DNA of 64,000 bases from Aliishimia ponticola (GTDB lineage: Bacteria; Pseudomonadota; Alphaproteobacteria; Rhodobacterales; Rhodobacteraceae), in the NCBI RefSeq assembly GCF_004803475.1, contig NZ_SRKY01000001.1, positions 186,001 to 250,000 on the forward strand, given 5' to 3'. Below, piece after piece: positions 16,724 through 27,093 of the stretch. Within the stretch, counting starts at the first letter, position 1, and each line of letters starts with the position of its first letter. The translations under genes and the position numbers were made by a program. The notes beneath the pieces are model-generated. The model made no database searches. It was not told where the DNA came from and saw only the letters and a list, made by a program, of their open reading frames with translations.

Positions 16724-17125
16724 ATGAGTGATACACCTGCTCCGGTGGAGCTTCTGGTCTGCGTCAAATGCAAGCGCGGGACCGATGTGGCCGAGGATGG
16801 CGAACGCCCCGGCACGGCCCTGTATGAAAGCCTTGCCGCCCGTGATCTGCCCGAAGGCGTGACGCTCAGCCCGGTCGAATGCCTGCAAAACTGCGAGGGC
16901 GGATGCTCTGTCGCGATGCGCGGGGGCGACCTGCGCTGGACATATGTGTACGCAAATCTGCACGAAGCGTCGGATACGGACCTCCTGCTGGAGGGGATTT
17001 CGCTGTATCGTGACGCAGCCGATGGCCTGATCCCGTGGCGGCAGCGGCCTGAACATTTCAAACGGAACTGCGTTGCGCGCATTCCCCCCCTGCGCAAACC
17101 GGCGCCGAACCTGACCGATCTTTGA
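16724..17125 (+). CDS. DUF1636 family metal-binding/ferredoxin-like protein
   Basis: The protein is 133 aa. CVKC (about residues 13-16) and CLQNCEGGC (about 53-61) give a five-cysteine pattern like thioredoxin-fold 2Fe-2S ferredoxins. The DUF1636 family is repeatedly found beside cobalamin genes, but its biochemical role is not established. It is the first gene behind the riboswitch, has a strong GGAGGAGG ribosome site and lies 12 nt before cobW. A role in cobalt handling or as an electron donor in the corrin pathway is inference. Confidence 0.8.
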   Translation: MSDTPAPVELLVCVKCKRGTDVAEDGERPGTALYESLAARDLPEGVTLSPVECLQNCEGGCSVAMRGGDLRWTYVYANLHEASDTDLLLEGISLYRDAADGLIPWRQRPEHFKRNCVARIPPLRKPAPNLTDL

Positions 17126-17137
17126 GAAAGGGCTACC

Positions 17138-18193
17138 ATGTCCGAACTGGCAAAACTCCCCGTTACCGTCATCACCGGCTTTCTCGGCTCCGGGAAAACG
17201 ACATTGGTGCGCGAATTGATGCAAAACCCGGGCGGCAAGCGCCTTGCGGTGGTGGTCAATGAATTCGGCGATGTCGGGGTCGATGGCGACATCCTGAAAA
17301 GCTGCGCGATCCCCGATTGCCCGGCAGAAAACATCATGGAACTGGCCAATGGGTGCATTTGCTGCACCGTGGCCGACGATTTCATCCCGACAATCGAAGC
17401 GCTGATGGCGCTTGATCCGCGCCCCGATCACATCCTGATCGAAACCAGCGGTCTGGCGCTGCCCAAGCCGCTGCTCAAGGCGTTCGACTGGCCCGATATC
17501 CGCTCCCGGATCACCGTGGATGGCGTGATCGCGCTGGCCGATGCCGAAGCGGTGGCCGCAGGCCGGTTTGCGCCCAATGTCGCCGCTGTCGATGCGCAGC
17601 GCCTTGCCGATGAAAGCATCGACCATGAAACGCCGCTGTCGGAAGTGTTCGAAGATCAGATCAGCTGCGCCGATATCGTGCTGCTGACCAAGCCCGATCT
17701 GGCCGGTCCCGAAGGGGTGGCCAAGGCGAAAGCGATCATCGCCGCCGAAGCGCCGCGCCCGCTGCCGGTCATTGAGGTGGCCGAAGGTGTCGTCGATCCG
17801 CGCGTGATCCTCGGCCTCGAAGCGGCGGCCGAAGACGATATGGAGGCGCGTCCAAGCCACCATGATGGCCACCATGACCACGAACATGACGATTTCGACA
17901 GCATCACCGTCGATATCCCCGAACTCGCCGATCCGGTGCAGCTTGTCACCGCGATCGAGACGCTGGCGAATACGCAGAACATCCTTCGGGTCAAAGGCTA
18001 TGCCGCTGTGACGGGCAAGCCGATGCGCCTGCTGGTGCAGGCTGTGGGCGCGCGGGTGCGGCACCAGTATGACCGCCCCTGGGCACCGGACGAAACCCGT
18101 CAGGGCCGTCTTGTGGTCATTGCGGAACATGACGACATCCGCCGCGACGTGATCGAAGCCGCGCTGGGCGTGATCGCCCAAGCCGCCGAATAG
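17138..18193 (+). CDS. cobW: CobW-type GTP-dependent metallochaperone
   Basis: This 351-aa G3E-family GTPase is proposed to supply cobalt for corrin ring insertion. It has the Walker A motif GFLGSGKTT (about 14-22), the metal-site GCICC (about 71-75), ETSGLALPKP and TKPD (about 187-190). A His/Asp-rich loop between the GTPase and C-terminal domains (around residues 240-255, HHDGHHDHEHDD) is a likely metal-binding segment. It is followed by cobN after 34 nt, consistent with cobalt delivery to the chelatase. Confidence 0.93.
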   Translation: MSELAKLPVTVITGFLGSGKTTLVRELMQNPGGKRLAVVVNEFGDVGVDGDILKSCAIPDCPAENIMELANGCICCTVADDFIPTIEALMALDPRPDHILIETSGLALPKPLLKAFDWPDIRSRITVDGVIALADAEAVAAGRFAPNVAAVDAQRLADESIDHETPLSEVFEDQISCADIVLLTKPDLAGPEGVAKAKAIIAAEAPRPLPVIEVAEGVVDPRVILGLEAAAEDDMEARPSHHDGHHDHEHDDFDSITVDIPELADPVQLVTAIETLANTQNILRVKGYAAVTGKPMRLLVQAVGARVRHQYDRPWAPDETRQGRLVVIAEHDDIRRDVIEAALGVIAQAAE

Positions 18194-18227
18194 GGCCGGG
18201 GGAACCGGCGCTGGGCAGGATCGACCG

Positions 18228-21200
18228 ATGCATGTGATCTTTCGCGAAAGCCACGGGCTGGAGGAAACCGACACGCCGATGGATCTGGGGCAAAGCCCTG
18301 CGGATCTGGTGGTGCTGTCCTTTTCCGACAGTGATCTGGGCGCTTTCGCAAAGGCGTGGCATCGTGCGGGCGGGCCAGATGGCGGGCTGCCCAGCCTGCG
18401 TCTGGCCAATCTGGTCGCGCTGCGCCATCCGCTTTCCGTCGATACCTATATCGAACAGACGCTGTGCGGGGCCAAGGGCATCCTGATCCGGTTGATCGGG
18501 GGCGTGCCTTATTGGGCCTACGGGTTGCAACAGGTCGCGGCACTGGCCCGGCGCGAGGGGATCGCATTGGCGGTTCTGCCCGCCGATGGCCGACCCGACC
18601 CGCGCCTTGACGAGGTTTCGACCCTGCCGGTGTCGACCTTGCGGCGACTGTCCCACCTGGCCGATACCGGCGGCGAGGTCGCGGCGCAGGCGGCGCTGGC
18701 GCAGCTGGCGCTGGCGGCGGGTCTGTATGCCGGGCCGGTGCCGGGCTCCAAATCCTTGCCACCAACCGGCGCATGGTCGCCGGCGCGGGGCGTATATGAC
18801 CCAGCCGATATCCCGGCCAAGACCCGTCCGCGGATCGTGGTGACGTTCTATCGCTCTTACCTTGTGGCGGCGGATACTGCCCCGATCGAGGCGCTTCTGA
18901 CGGCGTTCGAGGCGCGCGGATACGAGGCTGTCGCGCTTTACGCACCAACGCTCAAAGCGCCGGAAGCCGCCGCGTGGCTACGCAGGCAGATCACCCATCT
19001 GGACCCGGATGCCATCGTCAACGCCACCGCCTTTTCCGGCAAGGGCGAGGATGGGCGCTCGCCGCTGGATGCGGGCGGCGTGCCGGTGTTTCAGGTCGCG
19101 CTGTCGACCGCGCGGCGCAAGGATTGGGCGCTTTCCGAACGCGGTCTGGCCCCCAGTGATCTGGCGATGCATGTGGTCCTGCCCGAAGTCGATGGCCGCA
19201 TTCTGGGCGGCGTCGTGTCCTTCAAGGAGCCGGGCAAGCGCGACCCGCATCTGGAATATTCCCGCTTTGGCCACCGGGCAGAGCCGGAGCGCATCGAAGC
19301 TGTCGCCGCGCGTGTCGACGGCTGGCTGCGATTGGCCGAACGCCCCGCGGCGCAGCGGCGTCCGGCGCTGATCCTGTCCACCTATCCGGGCAAGGACTGG
19401 AACCTTGGCCACGCGGTCGGTCTGGATGCACCTGCCTCTGCGCGCGCCATTCTGTCGGACCTTGCGGGGGCGGGCTATGACGTGACGCAGGCGCCCGGTG
19501 ATCTTTCGGCGGCGCTTTTGGCGCGCAGCGTGGCGTGGTCGCTGGAAGACTATGCCGCCGCATTGGCGAAACTGCCCGAAAGACTGGCGCAGGATCTGGC
19601 GCAGACATGGGGCGCGCCCGAGGATGATCCCAACGTGACCGATGGCGCGTTTCGCTTTGCGGCGCTGCGCTGTGGCAAGGCATGGGTCGCGCTTCAGCCG
19701 GAACGCGGCGGCGCGGCGCATCTGCGCGAGGACGAATATCACGACCTGTCGCGCACCCCGCGCCACAGCTACGTTGCCTTCTATCTTTGGCTGCAAAATC
19801 AAGCGGATGCCCTGGTCCATATCGGCGCGCATGGCACGCTGGAATGGTTGCCGGGGAAATCCGTCGCCCTGTCGGCGGAATGCTGGCCTGACGCGCTGAT
19901 CGGCGCGCTGCCGGTGATCTACCCCTTCATCGTCAACGATCCGGGCGAGGCCGCGCAGGCCAAGCGGCGCATTGGCGCGGTCACACTGGGACATATCCCA
20001 CCGCCGCTGCGGCAAAGCCGGACACCGGATCGGCTGGCCCGGCTCGAAGCGCTGCTGGATGAATTTTCCAACGCCGACGGTCTGGACCCGCGCCGCCGCG
20101 ACCGCCTGCAACGCGACATCCGCGAAGAGGCGCAAGCCCTCGGGCTTGAGGACGACCTTGGGCTGGACCGGGCCGAATGCCCTGCAGAGGCGGTGACGCG
20201 GATCGACCGTTTCGTCTGCGACGTGAAGGAAAGCCAGTTCGGTGAGGGGCTGCATGTCTGGGGCCGTCCCGCGCGGCCCGGCGCGCCCTTCGATACCGAT
20301 GCCTCCGTCGCGGCAGAGCGTCAGGCGCTGCTGGATGCGCTCGCGGGTCACCGGGTCGCGGCAGGCCCCTCCGGCTCTCCCTATCGCGGTCGCAGCGATG
20401 TGCTGCCCACCGGGCGCAACATGTACACGACCGATCCCCGCTCTGTTCCATCGCGCGCGGCCTGTGCGCAGGGGGTCAAGCTGGCCGATGAACTGGTCCG
20501 GCGGCACTTGCAGGACGAAGGCGACTGGCCGCGTGGCCTCATCGTCGATCTGTGGGGGTCGGCCACGATGCGCACGGCGGGCGAGGAATTCGCCATGGCG
20601 CTGCATTTGCTGGGCGTTCGACCAGTCTGGGATGCGGGCTCGGAACGGGTTTCGGGCATCGAAGTGCTGCCGATCACCGAGTTGGACCGCCCCCGGATCG
20701 ACGTGACCTTGCGGGTGTCGGGCCTGTTCCGCGACGTGTTTCCGACGCTGTCGGCGCTGTTTTCGCAAGCGGTGCGGGCGCTCTGTGCCCGTGACGAGGC
20801 GCCCGATTGGAACCCCTTTGCAGGCCGGGCCGATGCCCAAAACGCGCGGGTCTATGGCCCGGCGCCGGGCAGTTTCGGGCTGGGCATGGGGCCGATGCTG
20901 GAGGACTATTCCGACGCCAGCCGTCGCGCCGCCGGCGAGGCGTGGCTGGCCGCGTCCTCATGGGCGCTGGATGGCGATAACGCGGTGCAGGACGTGGCGG
21001 GCATTCGCCAGCGTGTCGCGCAGGCGGACAGCTTCGTGCATCTTCAGGACTTGCCGGAAACAGATGTGCTGCTGGCCTCTGACTACGCCGCGCATGAGGC
21101 CGGGTTCGCCGCCGCCAAGGCCATTCAGGGCGGGCAGGGCGGTCACGCGGCCTTGTGGCACGTGGACAATACCAACCCGGACGCGCCGCGCGCCCGCAGC

Positions 21201-21536
21201 CTACAAGAGGAAATCGCCCGCGTCGTGCAGGCCCGCGCCGCCAATCCCGACTGGATTTCAGGCATGCGCGCCCATGGGTTTCGCGGCGCGGCAGAGATCG
21301 CGGCCACGCTGGATCACATGGCGGCCTTCGCGCATCTGGCTGGCGTGGTGGGGCCGCATCTGTTCGACCTCTATCACGAGGCGACGCTGGGCGACGACGA
21401 CACCCGCGCCTTTCTGGAACGTGAAAACCCCGAAGCCTATCGCGCCATGTGCGACCGCTTTGCTGCCTTGCTGGAAGCCGGGCTATGGCAGACCCGCCGC
21501 AACTCGATCCGCGCCGCGCTGGAGGCCCGCACATGA
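18228..21536 (+). CDS. cobN: Cobaltochelatase large subunit CobN
   Basis: The 1102-aa large subunit of the aerobic, ATP-dependent cobaltochelatase inserts cobalt into hydrogenobyrinic acid a,c-diamide. CobN/magnesium-chelatase-H features include [17 protein letters not shown] (about 530-547), [16 protein letters not shown] and [11 protein letters not shown]. It is somewhat shorter than the about 1275-aa Pseudomonas protein but appears complete. Its AAA+ partners, CobS and CobT of the chelatase, are not in this window. The stop overlaps cobG by 4 nt. Confidence 0.94.
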   Translation: MHVIFRESHGLEETDTPMDLGQSPADLVVLSFSDSDLGAFAKAWHRAGGPDGGLPSLRLANLVALRHPLSVDTYIEQTLCGAKGILIRLIGGVPYWAYGLQQVAALARREGIALAVLPADGRPDPRLDEVSTLPVSTLRRLSHLADTGGEVAAQAALAQLALAAGLYAGPVPGSKSLPPTGAWSPARGVYDPADIPAKTRPRIVVTFYRSYLVAADTAPIEALLTAFEARGYEAVALYAPTLKAPEAAAWLRRQITHLDPDAIVNATAFSGKGEDGRSPLDAGGVPVFQVALSTARRKDWALSERGLAPSDLAMHVVLPEVDGRILGGVVSFKEPGKRDPHLEYSRFGHRAEPERIEAVAARVDGWLRLAERPAAQRRPALILSTYPGKDWNLGHAVGLDAPASARAILSDLAGAGYDVTQAPGDLSAALLARSVAWSLEDYAAALAKLPERLAQDLAQTWGAPEDDPNVTDGAFRFAALRCGKAWVALQPERGGAAHLREDEYHDLSRTPRHSYVAFYLWLQNQADALVHIGAHGTLEWLPGKSVALSAECWPDALIGALPVIYPFIVNDPGEAAQAKRRIGAVTLGHIPPPLRQSRTPDRLARLEALLDEFSNADGLDPRRRDRLQRDIREEAQALGLEDDLGLDRAECPAEAVTRIDRFVCDVKESQFGEGLHVWGRPARPGAPFDTDASVAAERQALLDALAGHRVAAGPSGSPYRGRSDVLPTGRNMYTTDPRSVPSRAACAQGVKLADELVRRHLQDEGDWPRGLIVDLWGSATMRTAGEEFAMALHLLGVRPVWDAGSERVSGIEVLPITELDRPRIDVTLRVSGLFRDVFPTLSALFSQAVRALCARDEAPDWNPFAGRADAQNARVYGPAPGSFGLGMGPMLEDYSDASRRAAGEAWLAASSWALDGDNAVQDVAGIRQRVAQADSFVHLQDLPETDVLLASDYAAHEAGFAAAKAIQGGQGGHAALWHVDNTNPDAPRARSLQEEIARVVQARAANPDWISGMRAHGFRGAAEIAATLDHMAAFAHLAGVVGPHLFDLYHEATLGDDDTRAFLERENPEAYRAMCDRFAALLEAGLWQTRRNSIRAALEART

Positions 21537-22687
21537 GCGCGCCCCAACCCTCCAACGCGACCGCATCCGGTCCCGAAGTCAAAGGCTGGTGCCCCGGCGC
21601 GCACCGTCCGATGATGTCCGGCGATGGGCTGGTCGTACGGGTGCGCCCGAAGCTGGCGCGGCTGAACCGGAATCAGGCATTGGGCCTGTGCGCCTTTGCG
21701 CAGCGCTTTGGCACCGGGTTCATCGACCTGACCAACCGGGCGAACCTGCAAATTCGCGGCGTTGCAAGCGCGCAGCATGACGCGCTTTTGCAAGGGCTGG
21801 CCGCGCTGGACCTGCTGGACGTGGACCCGGCGCTGGAAAGCCGCCGCAATATCCTGGTGTCCCCGTTCTGGCTGCCCGGTGACCTGACCGAAAGATTGAG
21901 CCGCGCAGTTCTGGACGCCGTTCCTGATTTGCCGGAGCTGCCTGCAAAGGTGGGGGTGGCGGTCGATACCGATCAGGCGCCGCTGCTGTCTGCGGGCTCT
22001 GCCGATTTTCGGTTTGAACGCAGCGCATCGGGGCTGATCCTGCGCGCCGACGGGGCCAGGGCGGGCCGGGTGGTCAGCGAAGCCGCAGCCCTGCAAGCGC
22101 TGGCCGAGATGATCGACTGGTTCAACGCCCGCCGCACGGGCGACATGCGGCGCATGGCGTCCGTGGTGGCGCACCATGCTTTGCCCGCCGACTGGCTGCA
22201 AGAGCCGCCCCGCGCCGCCGCCGCGCGGCCAACGCCCGGCGCGCTTGCGCTGGGAATGCTGGCAGGCGCGGCATTCGGTCAGATCGATGCGGCGCAGATG
22301 CAGGACGTGATCCGGCGCGGCGATGTGCGCGGGCTGCGCGTGACCCCGTGGCGGCTGTTCGTGCTGGAAGGGGCGCAGGACGCAGCGCCATACATCACCG
22401 ACGAATCCGATCCGCTGCTGCGCGCCCATGCCTGCGCCGGTGCACCGTTCTGTCCCCAATCGAGCGTCGAGACACGCGCCCTTGCCACCCGGCTGGCAGG
22501 CCGTGTGCCCGGCGTGCTGCACGTGTCGGGCTGCGCCAAGGGCTGCGCCCATCCCAAGTCGGCGGACACCACATTGGTGGGCCGTGACGGCGCGTTTGAC
22601 CTTGTCGAGAACGGCACGCCATGGGATGAGCCGCACCGATACGGGCTGACCCCCGATGACCTGAATAACCTATCCGAGCAGGCCTGA
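21533..22687 (+). CDS. cobG: Precorrin-3B synthase (oxygen-dependent)
   Basis: This 384-aa sulfite/nitrite-reductase-like enzyme converts precorrin-3A to precorrin-3B with O2, the step that marks the aerobic pathway. A 4Fe-4S site is formed by Cys301, Cys307, Cys334 and Cys338 (CAGAPFC and GCAKGC). The N-terminal [10 protein letters not shown] and [11 protein letters not shown] are nitrite-reductase-ferredoxin-like half-domain features. The start at 21533 gives an ATGA overlap with cobN. Using CobG rather than CobZ is noteworthy within Rhodobacteraceae. Confidence 0.92.
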   Translation: MSAPQPSNATASGPEVKGWCPGAHRPMMSGDGLVVRVRPKLARLNRNQALGLCAFAQRFGTGFIDLTNRANLQIRGVASAQHDALLQGLAALDLLDVDPALESRRNILVSPFWLPGDLTERLSRAVLDAVPDLPELPAKVGVAVDTDQAPLLSAGSADFRFERSASGLILRADGARAGRVVSEAAALQALAEMIDWFNARRTGDMRRMASVVAHHALPADWLQEPPRAAAARPTPGALALGMLAGAAFGQIDAAQMQDVIRRGDVRGLRVTPWRLFVLEGAQDAAPYITDESDPLLRAHACAGAPFCPQSSVETRALATRLAGRVPGVLHVSGCAKGCAHPKSADTTLVGRDGAFDLVENGTPWDEPHRYGLTPDDLNNLSEQA

Positions 22688-23316
22688 TGCCATATACCTA
22701 CGAAAAAGACGGGGCGGCGATCTACCGCCAAAGCTTTGCGACCATCCGGGCAGAGGCTGATCTGGCCCGGTTCGACCCGGATGAAGAACAGATCGCGGTG
22801 CGCATGATCCATGCGGCGGGGCTGGTCGGTCTGGAAGAGCATGTGCGCTTCTCGCCCGGTTTCGCGCAAAAGGCCCGCGCCGCGCTGGAGGCCGGAGCGC
22901 CGATCTTCTGCGACGCGCGCATGGTGTCCGAAGGGGTCACGCGCCCGCGTCTGCCCGCCGGAAACGATGTGATCTGCACGCTGCAAGATCCCTCTGTGCC
23001 CGATCTGGCGAAACAGATGGGCAATACCCGCTCCGCCGCCGCGCTGGAGCTGTGGCGGCCCCGTCTGGAAGGCGCGCTGGTCGCGATCGGCAATGCCCCG
23101 ACGGCGCTGTTTCACTTGCTCAACATGCTGGAAGACCCCGATTGCCCGCGCCCGGCGGCGATCATCGGCTGTCCGGTCGGCTTTGTCGGCGCGATGGAAA
23201 GCAAGGATGCCTTGTGGGCCGATCAGCCCGTTCCTTGCTGTATCGTCAAGGGGCGGCTGGGCGGCAGCGCGATCACCGTGGCCGCGATCAACGCCATTGC
23301 GAGCCGCGCGGAATGA
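22687..23316 (+). CDS. cobH: Precorrin-8X methylmutase
   Basis: This 209-aa enzyme moves the C-11 methyl to C-12, giving hydrogenobyrinic acid. The catalytic His is in RMIHAAG (His42). DARMVSEGVTRPR and GCPVGFVGAMESKD are family hallmarks. The start codon shares one base with the cobG stop (TGATG), and the stop overlaps cobI by 4 nt. Confidence 0.94.
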   Translation: MPYTYEKDGAAIYRQSFATIRAEADLARFDPDEEQIAVRMIHAAGLVGLEEHVRFSPGFAQKARAALEAGAPIFCDARMVSEGVTRPRLPAGNDVICTLQDPSVPDLAKQMGNTRSAAALELWRPRLEGALVAIGNAPTALFHLLNMLEDPDCPRPAAIIGCPVGFVGAMESKDALWADQPVPCCIVKGRLGGSAITVAAINAIASRAE

Positions 23317-24041
23317 GCGCGGGCACGATCTATGGGCTTGGCCTCGGTCCCGGTGATCCGGAGCTGATGACCGTGCGCGCCGACCGCTTGCTGCGCGGCG
23401 CACGCCATGTCGCCTTTTTCCGCAAGGCCGGGCGCAAGGGGCAGGCACGTCAGATCGTCGAGGGCATGATCCCCGAGAGCGCCGTGGAATTCCCGATGGA
23501 ATATCCGGTGACAACGGAAATCCCTGTCAGCGATCCCGAATATAACCGCCTTCTGTCAGAGTTTTACGAGGAATCCGCGGCCCATCTGCGCGCCCTTGCG
23601 GTTGCGGGCGAGGATGTCGTGGTGCTGTGCGAGGGCGATCCGTTCTTCTACGGCTCCTTCATGCATCTTTATACCCGGCTGATCGAAGATGTCCCGGTCG
23701 AGGTCGTCCCGGCCATTACCGGCATGTCGGCAGCATGGACCGCGACGGGCACGCCGATCACATGGGGCGACGATATTCTGACCGTGCTGACCGGCACCCT
23801 GCCGCAAGAGGTTCTGACCCAGCGGATCAAGGACACCGATGCGCTGGTCATCATGAAAATCGGCCGCAATATCGACAAGGTGCGCCGCGCGCTGCAAGAG
23901 GCGGGCAAATACGACGCCGCATGGCTGGTCGAATTCGCGGCGATGCCGGGGCAAACCGTGCAGCGCCTTGCAGATGCGGCGGATAAGGTCACGCCCTATT
24001 TTTCCATCATCGTGGTGCATGGGCAGGGGCGCCGGCCATGA
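23313..24041 (+). CDS. cobI: Precorrin-2 C20-methyltransferase
   Basis: The 242-aa SAM-dependent tetrapyrrole methylase has the opening GLGLGPGDPELMTVRA (about 7-22), CEGDPFFYGSF with the SAM loop and VVPAITGMSAAW. It methylates precorrin-2 at C20 to precorrin-3A, the CobG substrate. It is coupled to cobH and cobJ by 4-nt overlaps. Confidence 0.94.
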   Translation: MSAGTIYGLGLGPGDPELMTVRADRLLRGARHVAFFRKAGRKGQARQIVEGMIPESAVEFPMEYPVTTEIPVSDPEYNRLLSEFYEESAAHLRALAVAGEDVVVLCEGDPFFYGSFMHLYTRLIEDVPVEVVPAITGMSAAWTATGTPITWGDDILTVLTGTLPQEVLTQRIKDTDALVIMKIGRNIDKVRRALQEAGKYDAAWLVEFAAMPGQTVQRLADAADKVTPYFSIIVVHGQGRRP

Positions 24042-24787
24042 CGGGCTGGGTGCAGATCGCGGGGCTGGGGCCGGGGGCGGAAGAGCTTGTGACACCGCAA
24101 GCGGCGCAGGCCCTGGCCGAGGCGACCGACATTATCGGCTATATCCCATACGTGGCGCGCGTTCCGGACCGCGAAGGGCTGGTCAAACATGCCTCTGACA
24201 ACCGGGTGGAACTGGACCGCTCGCGTCATGCGCTGGAACTGGCCAGCGCCGGGCGCCGGGTGGTTGTCGTGTCGTCGGGCGATCCGGGCGTCTTTGCCAT
24301 GGCCTCGGCGGTGTTCGAGGCGGTGGAGAACGGCCCGCCCGCATGGCGCGATCTGGATATCCGGGTGCTGCCCGGCATCACCGCGATGCTAGCCGCCAGC
24401 GCCCGCGCCGGTGCGCCTTTGGGGCATGATTTCTGTGCCATCAATCTAAGCGATAATCTCAAGCCGTGGTCGCTGATCGAAAAACGCCTGCGTCTGGCGG
24501 CCGAGGCCGATTTCGCCATGGCGTTCTATAACCCACGATCAAAATCGCGGCCCGAAGGCTTTGCCAAGGCGTTGGACGTGCTGAAAGAGGCCTGCGGTGA
24601 CACCCGTCCGGTGATCTTTGCCCGCGCGGTTTCCACCCCCGAGGAAAGCCTGCGCATCGTGCCATTGCCCGATTGCACGCCGGAAATGGCCGATATGCGG
24701 ACCATGGTTCTGGTCGGATCGTCGCGGACACGGATCATCGACCGTGAAGGCGCGCCCATCGTTTATACGCCAAGGTCGACCCCATGA
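24038..24787 (+). CDS. cobJ: Precorrin-3B C17-methyltransferase
   Basis: The 249-aa methylase causes ring contraction to precorrin-4. It shows GLGPGAEELVTPQA (about 9-22), SSGDPGVFAMA (about 79-89), LPGITAMLAA and FYNPRSKSRP, all typical for CobJ/CbiH. Its last 25 nt overlap the 3' end of the antisense gene cobK. Confidence 0.94.
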   Translation: MTGWVQIAGLGPGAEELVTPQAAQALAEATDIIGYIPYVARVPDREGLVKHASDNRVELDRSRHALELASAGRRVVVVSSGDPGVFAMASAVFEAVENGPPAWRDLDIRVLPGITAMLAASARAGAPLGHDFCAINLSDNLKPWSLIEKRLRLAAEADFAMAFYNPRSKSRPEGFAKALDVLKEACGDTRPVIFARAVSTPEESLRIVPLPDCTPEMADMRTMVLVGSSRTRIIDREGAPIVYTPRSTP

Positions 24788-25518
24788 TCGGCCAGCCAGC
24801 CCAGAACGGCATCAACGCCGTGCAGTTCGCGCCGCTCTGGCAGGGCCGGGCGATCGATCATGATGACCGGAAGGCCAAGCGCGCGGGCCGCGTGAATCTT
24901 GGCCACCGCCCCTGTGCCGCCCGCATTCTTGGACACGACCAGATCGATCCGGTGTTCCTGCATCAGGGCGGTGTCACCCTCGACACTGAACGGGCCGCGA
25001 TCGACGATGATATGCGTGTCCGGCAGGGGCAGCGCGCCGTTGGGCGGATCGACGAGGCGCAGAACGTAGTGGTGCTGCGGATTGGGCGCGAATTGCGCCA
25101 GATGCATACGGCCCACGGCCAGCAGAACGCGCATCGCCGGGCGGTCCAGCGCGGCCACGGCGGCGGGGATATCGGGCACCCGTTGCCAGATGTCGCCGGG
25201 TTCCGCCTGCCATGCAGGGCGCGTCAACGCGGCCAGCGGCACGCCCGTTACAGCGCAGGCCTGCACCGCGTTCAAACTCATTTGTGCAGCAAATGGATGG
25301 GTCGCGTCGATCACATGGGTGATGCCGGAGGCGCGCAGATAGTCCGCCAGCCCCTCCGCCCCGCCAAATCCGCCGACCCGCAGCGGCAATGGCTGGCGCT
25401 TGGGCCGTTCGACCCGGCCCGCCAGCGACAAGGTGGCCGCGATCTCCAGATCGGCCAGCCGGTTGCACAGGGCTGTTGCCTCCATCGTGCCGCCAAGGAT
25501 CAAAAGGTTGGGTGTCAT
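24763..25518 (-). CDS. cobK: Precorrin-6A reductase
   Basis: This 251-aa NADPH-dependent enzyme reduces precorrin-6A to precorrin-6B. Family motifs are LILGGTMEA near the N-terminus, IDATHPFAAQMS (about 73-84) and a C-terminal SKNAGGTGAVAKIHAAR. It lies on the minus strand inside the plus-strand cob operon. Its 3' end overlaps cobJ by 25 nt, and its start codon (25516-25518) overlaps the divergent cobL start in the palindrome CATG. Its promoter and ribosome site must therefore lie inside cobL. Confidence 0.94.
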   Translation of the reverse strand: MTPNLLILGGTMEATALCNRLADLEIAATLSLAGRVERPKRQPLPLRVGGFGGAEGLADYLRASGITHVIDATHPFAAQMSLNAVQACAVTGVPLAALTRPAWQAEPGDIWQRVPDIPAAVAALDRPAMRVLLAVGRMHLAQFAPNPQHHYVLRLVDPPNGALPLPDTHIIVDRGPFSVEGDTALMQEHRIDLVVSKNAGGTGAVAKIHAARALGLPVIMIDRPALPERRELHGVDAVLGWLADHGVDLGV

Positions 25519-26716
25519 GGCTGATCTCCCTTGGTTGACGATCATCGGGCTGGGCGAAGATGGGCCGGAAGGGCTGACAAGCGCAAGCCTTGCCGCGCTG
25601 AACGGTGCAGAAATCGTGATGGGCCCGGACCGGCATCTTGCGCTGCTTCCCGATACGGGGGCAGAGCGCGTGACATGGCCCGTGCCATTCGCGGACGGGA
25701 TCGAAAAGCTGCTGTCCTATCGCGGGCGAAAGGTGGCGGTTCTGGCCTCGGGCGATCCGTTCTGGTTCGGCGCGGGCAGCGTTCTGGTGCGGCACCTGTC
25801 GCCCGGTGAATGGCGCGCGTTTCCCGGTGTGTCTTGCTTTTCGCTGGCCGCAGCGCGACTGGGCTGGGCGCTGGACAAGACAACCTGCCTTGGCCTGCAT
25901 GCCACGCCGCTGTCGCATCTGCGGCCCGATCTTGCGCCCGGCACACGGCTGATCGTGACCCTGCGCGATGGCGAAGGGCCGGCCGCGCTGGCCGCTTACC
26001 TGACTGGCGAGGGCTTCGGCGACAGTCAGTTGCATGTGCTGCAATCGCTCGCCGGACCGGCAGAGCAGATCACCACCCATACCGCCAGCGCCTTGACCCC
26101 CCAGACCGCGTTCACCCATCCGGTATGCGTCGCGGTTGAGGTGCAGGGGCAGGGCGCTTGCCTAAGCCAGGCCAGCGGCCTTTCCGACGATTGGTTCGAC
26201 CATGACGGCCAGATCACCAAGCGCCCTGTGCGCGCGCTGACGCTTTCGGCGCTGGCGCCCCGCGCGGGGGAGCATCTGTGGGACATAGGCGGCGGGTCCG
26301 GGTCCATCGCCATCGAATGGCTGCTTACGCATCCCGCGACGCAGGCCACCGTGATCGAAGCCGTGCCGGAACGCGCGGCGCGAATTGCGAAGAACGCGGC
26401 GCGGCTTGGGGCGGCGCGGCTGAAGGTTGTGACCGGGACAGCGCCGGACGCGCTTGAAGGATTGGCCCCGCCCGACGCGGTGTTTATCGGCGGCGGTCTG
26501 TCGGCGGCGCTGCTGGCGCGGCTTGGCGACGTGGCGCAGGGCGCGCGGATCGTGGCCAATGCGGTCACGCTGGAAAGCGAAGCGCTGCTGACGCAGACCC
26601 ATGCCGACAGGGGCGGCAACCTGCACCGGATCGCCCTGTCAGAGGCGGTGCCTTTGGGGTCTAAACATGGCTGGAAATCGGCCTTTCCCATCGTGCAATG
26701 GAGCGGGCGTCTATGA
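25517..26716 (+). CDS. cobL: Precorrin-6Y C5,15-methyltransferase (decarboxylating), CbiE-CbiT fusion
   Basis: The 399-aa protein has two domains. Residues 1 to about 205 form a CbiE-like tetrapyrrole methylase (GLGEDGPEGLT, SGDPFWFGAG). About 210-399 form a CbiT-like class I methyltransferase (LWDIGGGSGSIAIEW). It adds two methyl groups and decarboxylates the C12 acetate. The ATG at 25517 shares two bases with the cobK ATG. The stop overlaps cobE by 4 nt. Confidence 0.93.
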   Translation: MADLPWLTIIGLGEDGPEGLTSASLAALNGAEIVMGPDRHLALLPDTGAERVTWPVPFADGIEKLLSYRGRKVAVLASGDPFWFGAGSVLVRHLSPGEWRAFPGVSCFSLAAARLGWALDKTTCLGLHATPLSHLRPDLAPGTRLIVTLRDGEGPAALAAYLTGEGFGDSQLHVLQSLAGPAEQITTHTASALTPQTAFTHPVCVAVEVQGQGACLSQASGLSDDWFDHDGQITKRPVRALTLSALAPRAGEHLWDIGGGSGSIAIEWLLTHPATQATVIEAVPERAARIAKNAARLGAARLKVVTGTAPDALEGLAPPDAVFIGGGLSAALLARLGDVAQGARIVANAVTLESEALLTQTHADRGGNLHRIALSEAVPLGSKHGWKSAFPIVQWSGRL

Positions 26717-27093
26717 TCGTGGCAGGGTTCGGATTTCGCGGCGCGGCTGAGGCGGGCAGCCTGTCCGACGCGCTGGCCCGTACCGGGTTCGCGGCGGATG
26801 TGCAGGCGCTGGCAACCGCCGATGACAAGGCCGCCGCACCCGCCTTTGTCGCATTTGCCGACGCACTGGATTTGCCCATTCATCCCATTTGCGGCGCCGA
26901 TCTGTCAGAGACCGAAACCACCACCGATAGCCCGACCATCCGGGACCACCGCCAGACCGGAAGCGTTGCCGAAGCCGCAGCGCTGTTCGCGGCGGGGCCC
27001 GGTGCGAAACTTTTGTGCGCGCGCGTCATCTCGCAGGATCGCATGGCAACGTGTGCCATTGCCCGCGCGCCCATCCAAGGAGAGCCAGAATGA
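26713..27093 (+). CDS. cobE: Cobalamin biosynthesis protein CobE (CbiG C-terminal-like)
   Basis: The 126-aa protein matches the CobE/CbiG_C family: [17 protein letters not shown] at the start and [35 protein letters not shown] at the end. The role of CobE in the aerobic pathway is poorly defined; proposals include binding and passing corrin intermediates. It overlaps cobL and cobM by 4 nt each, so it is embedded in the operon. Confidence 0.88.
   Translation: MIVAGFGFRGAAEAGSLSDALARTGFAADVQALATADDKAAAPAFVAFADALDLPIHPICGADLSETETTTDSPTIRDHRQTGSVAEAAALFAAGPGAKLLCARVISQDRMATCAIARAPIQGEPE

Noticed and set aside
16466-18409. A 647-codon minus-strand open frame opposite the riboswitch, DUF1636 and cobW
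   Set aside because: It runs through the riboswitch and is antisense to cobW; it has no recognisable domain.
18978-20840. A 620-codon minus-strand open frame inside cobN
   Set aside because: It is a shadow of cobN with typical antisense composition and no start signal.
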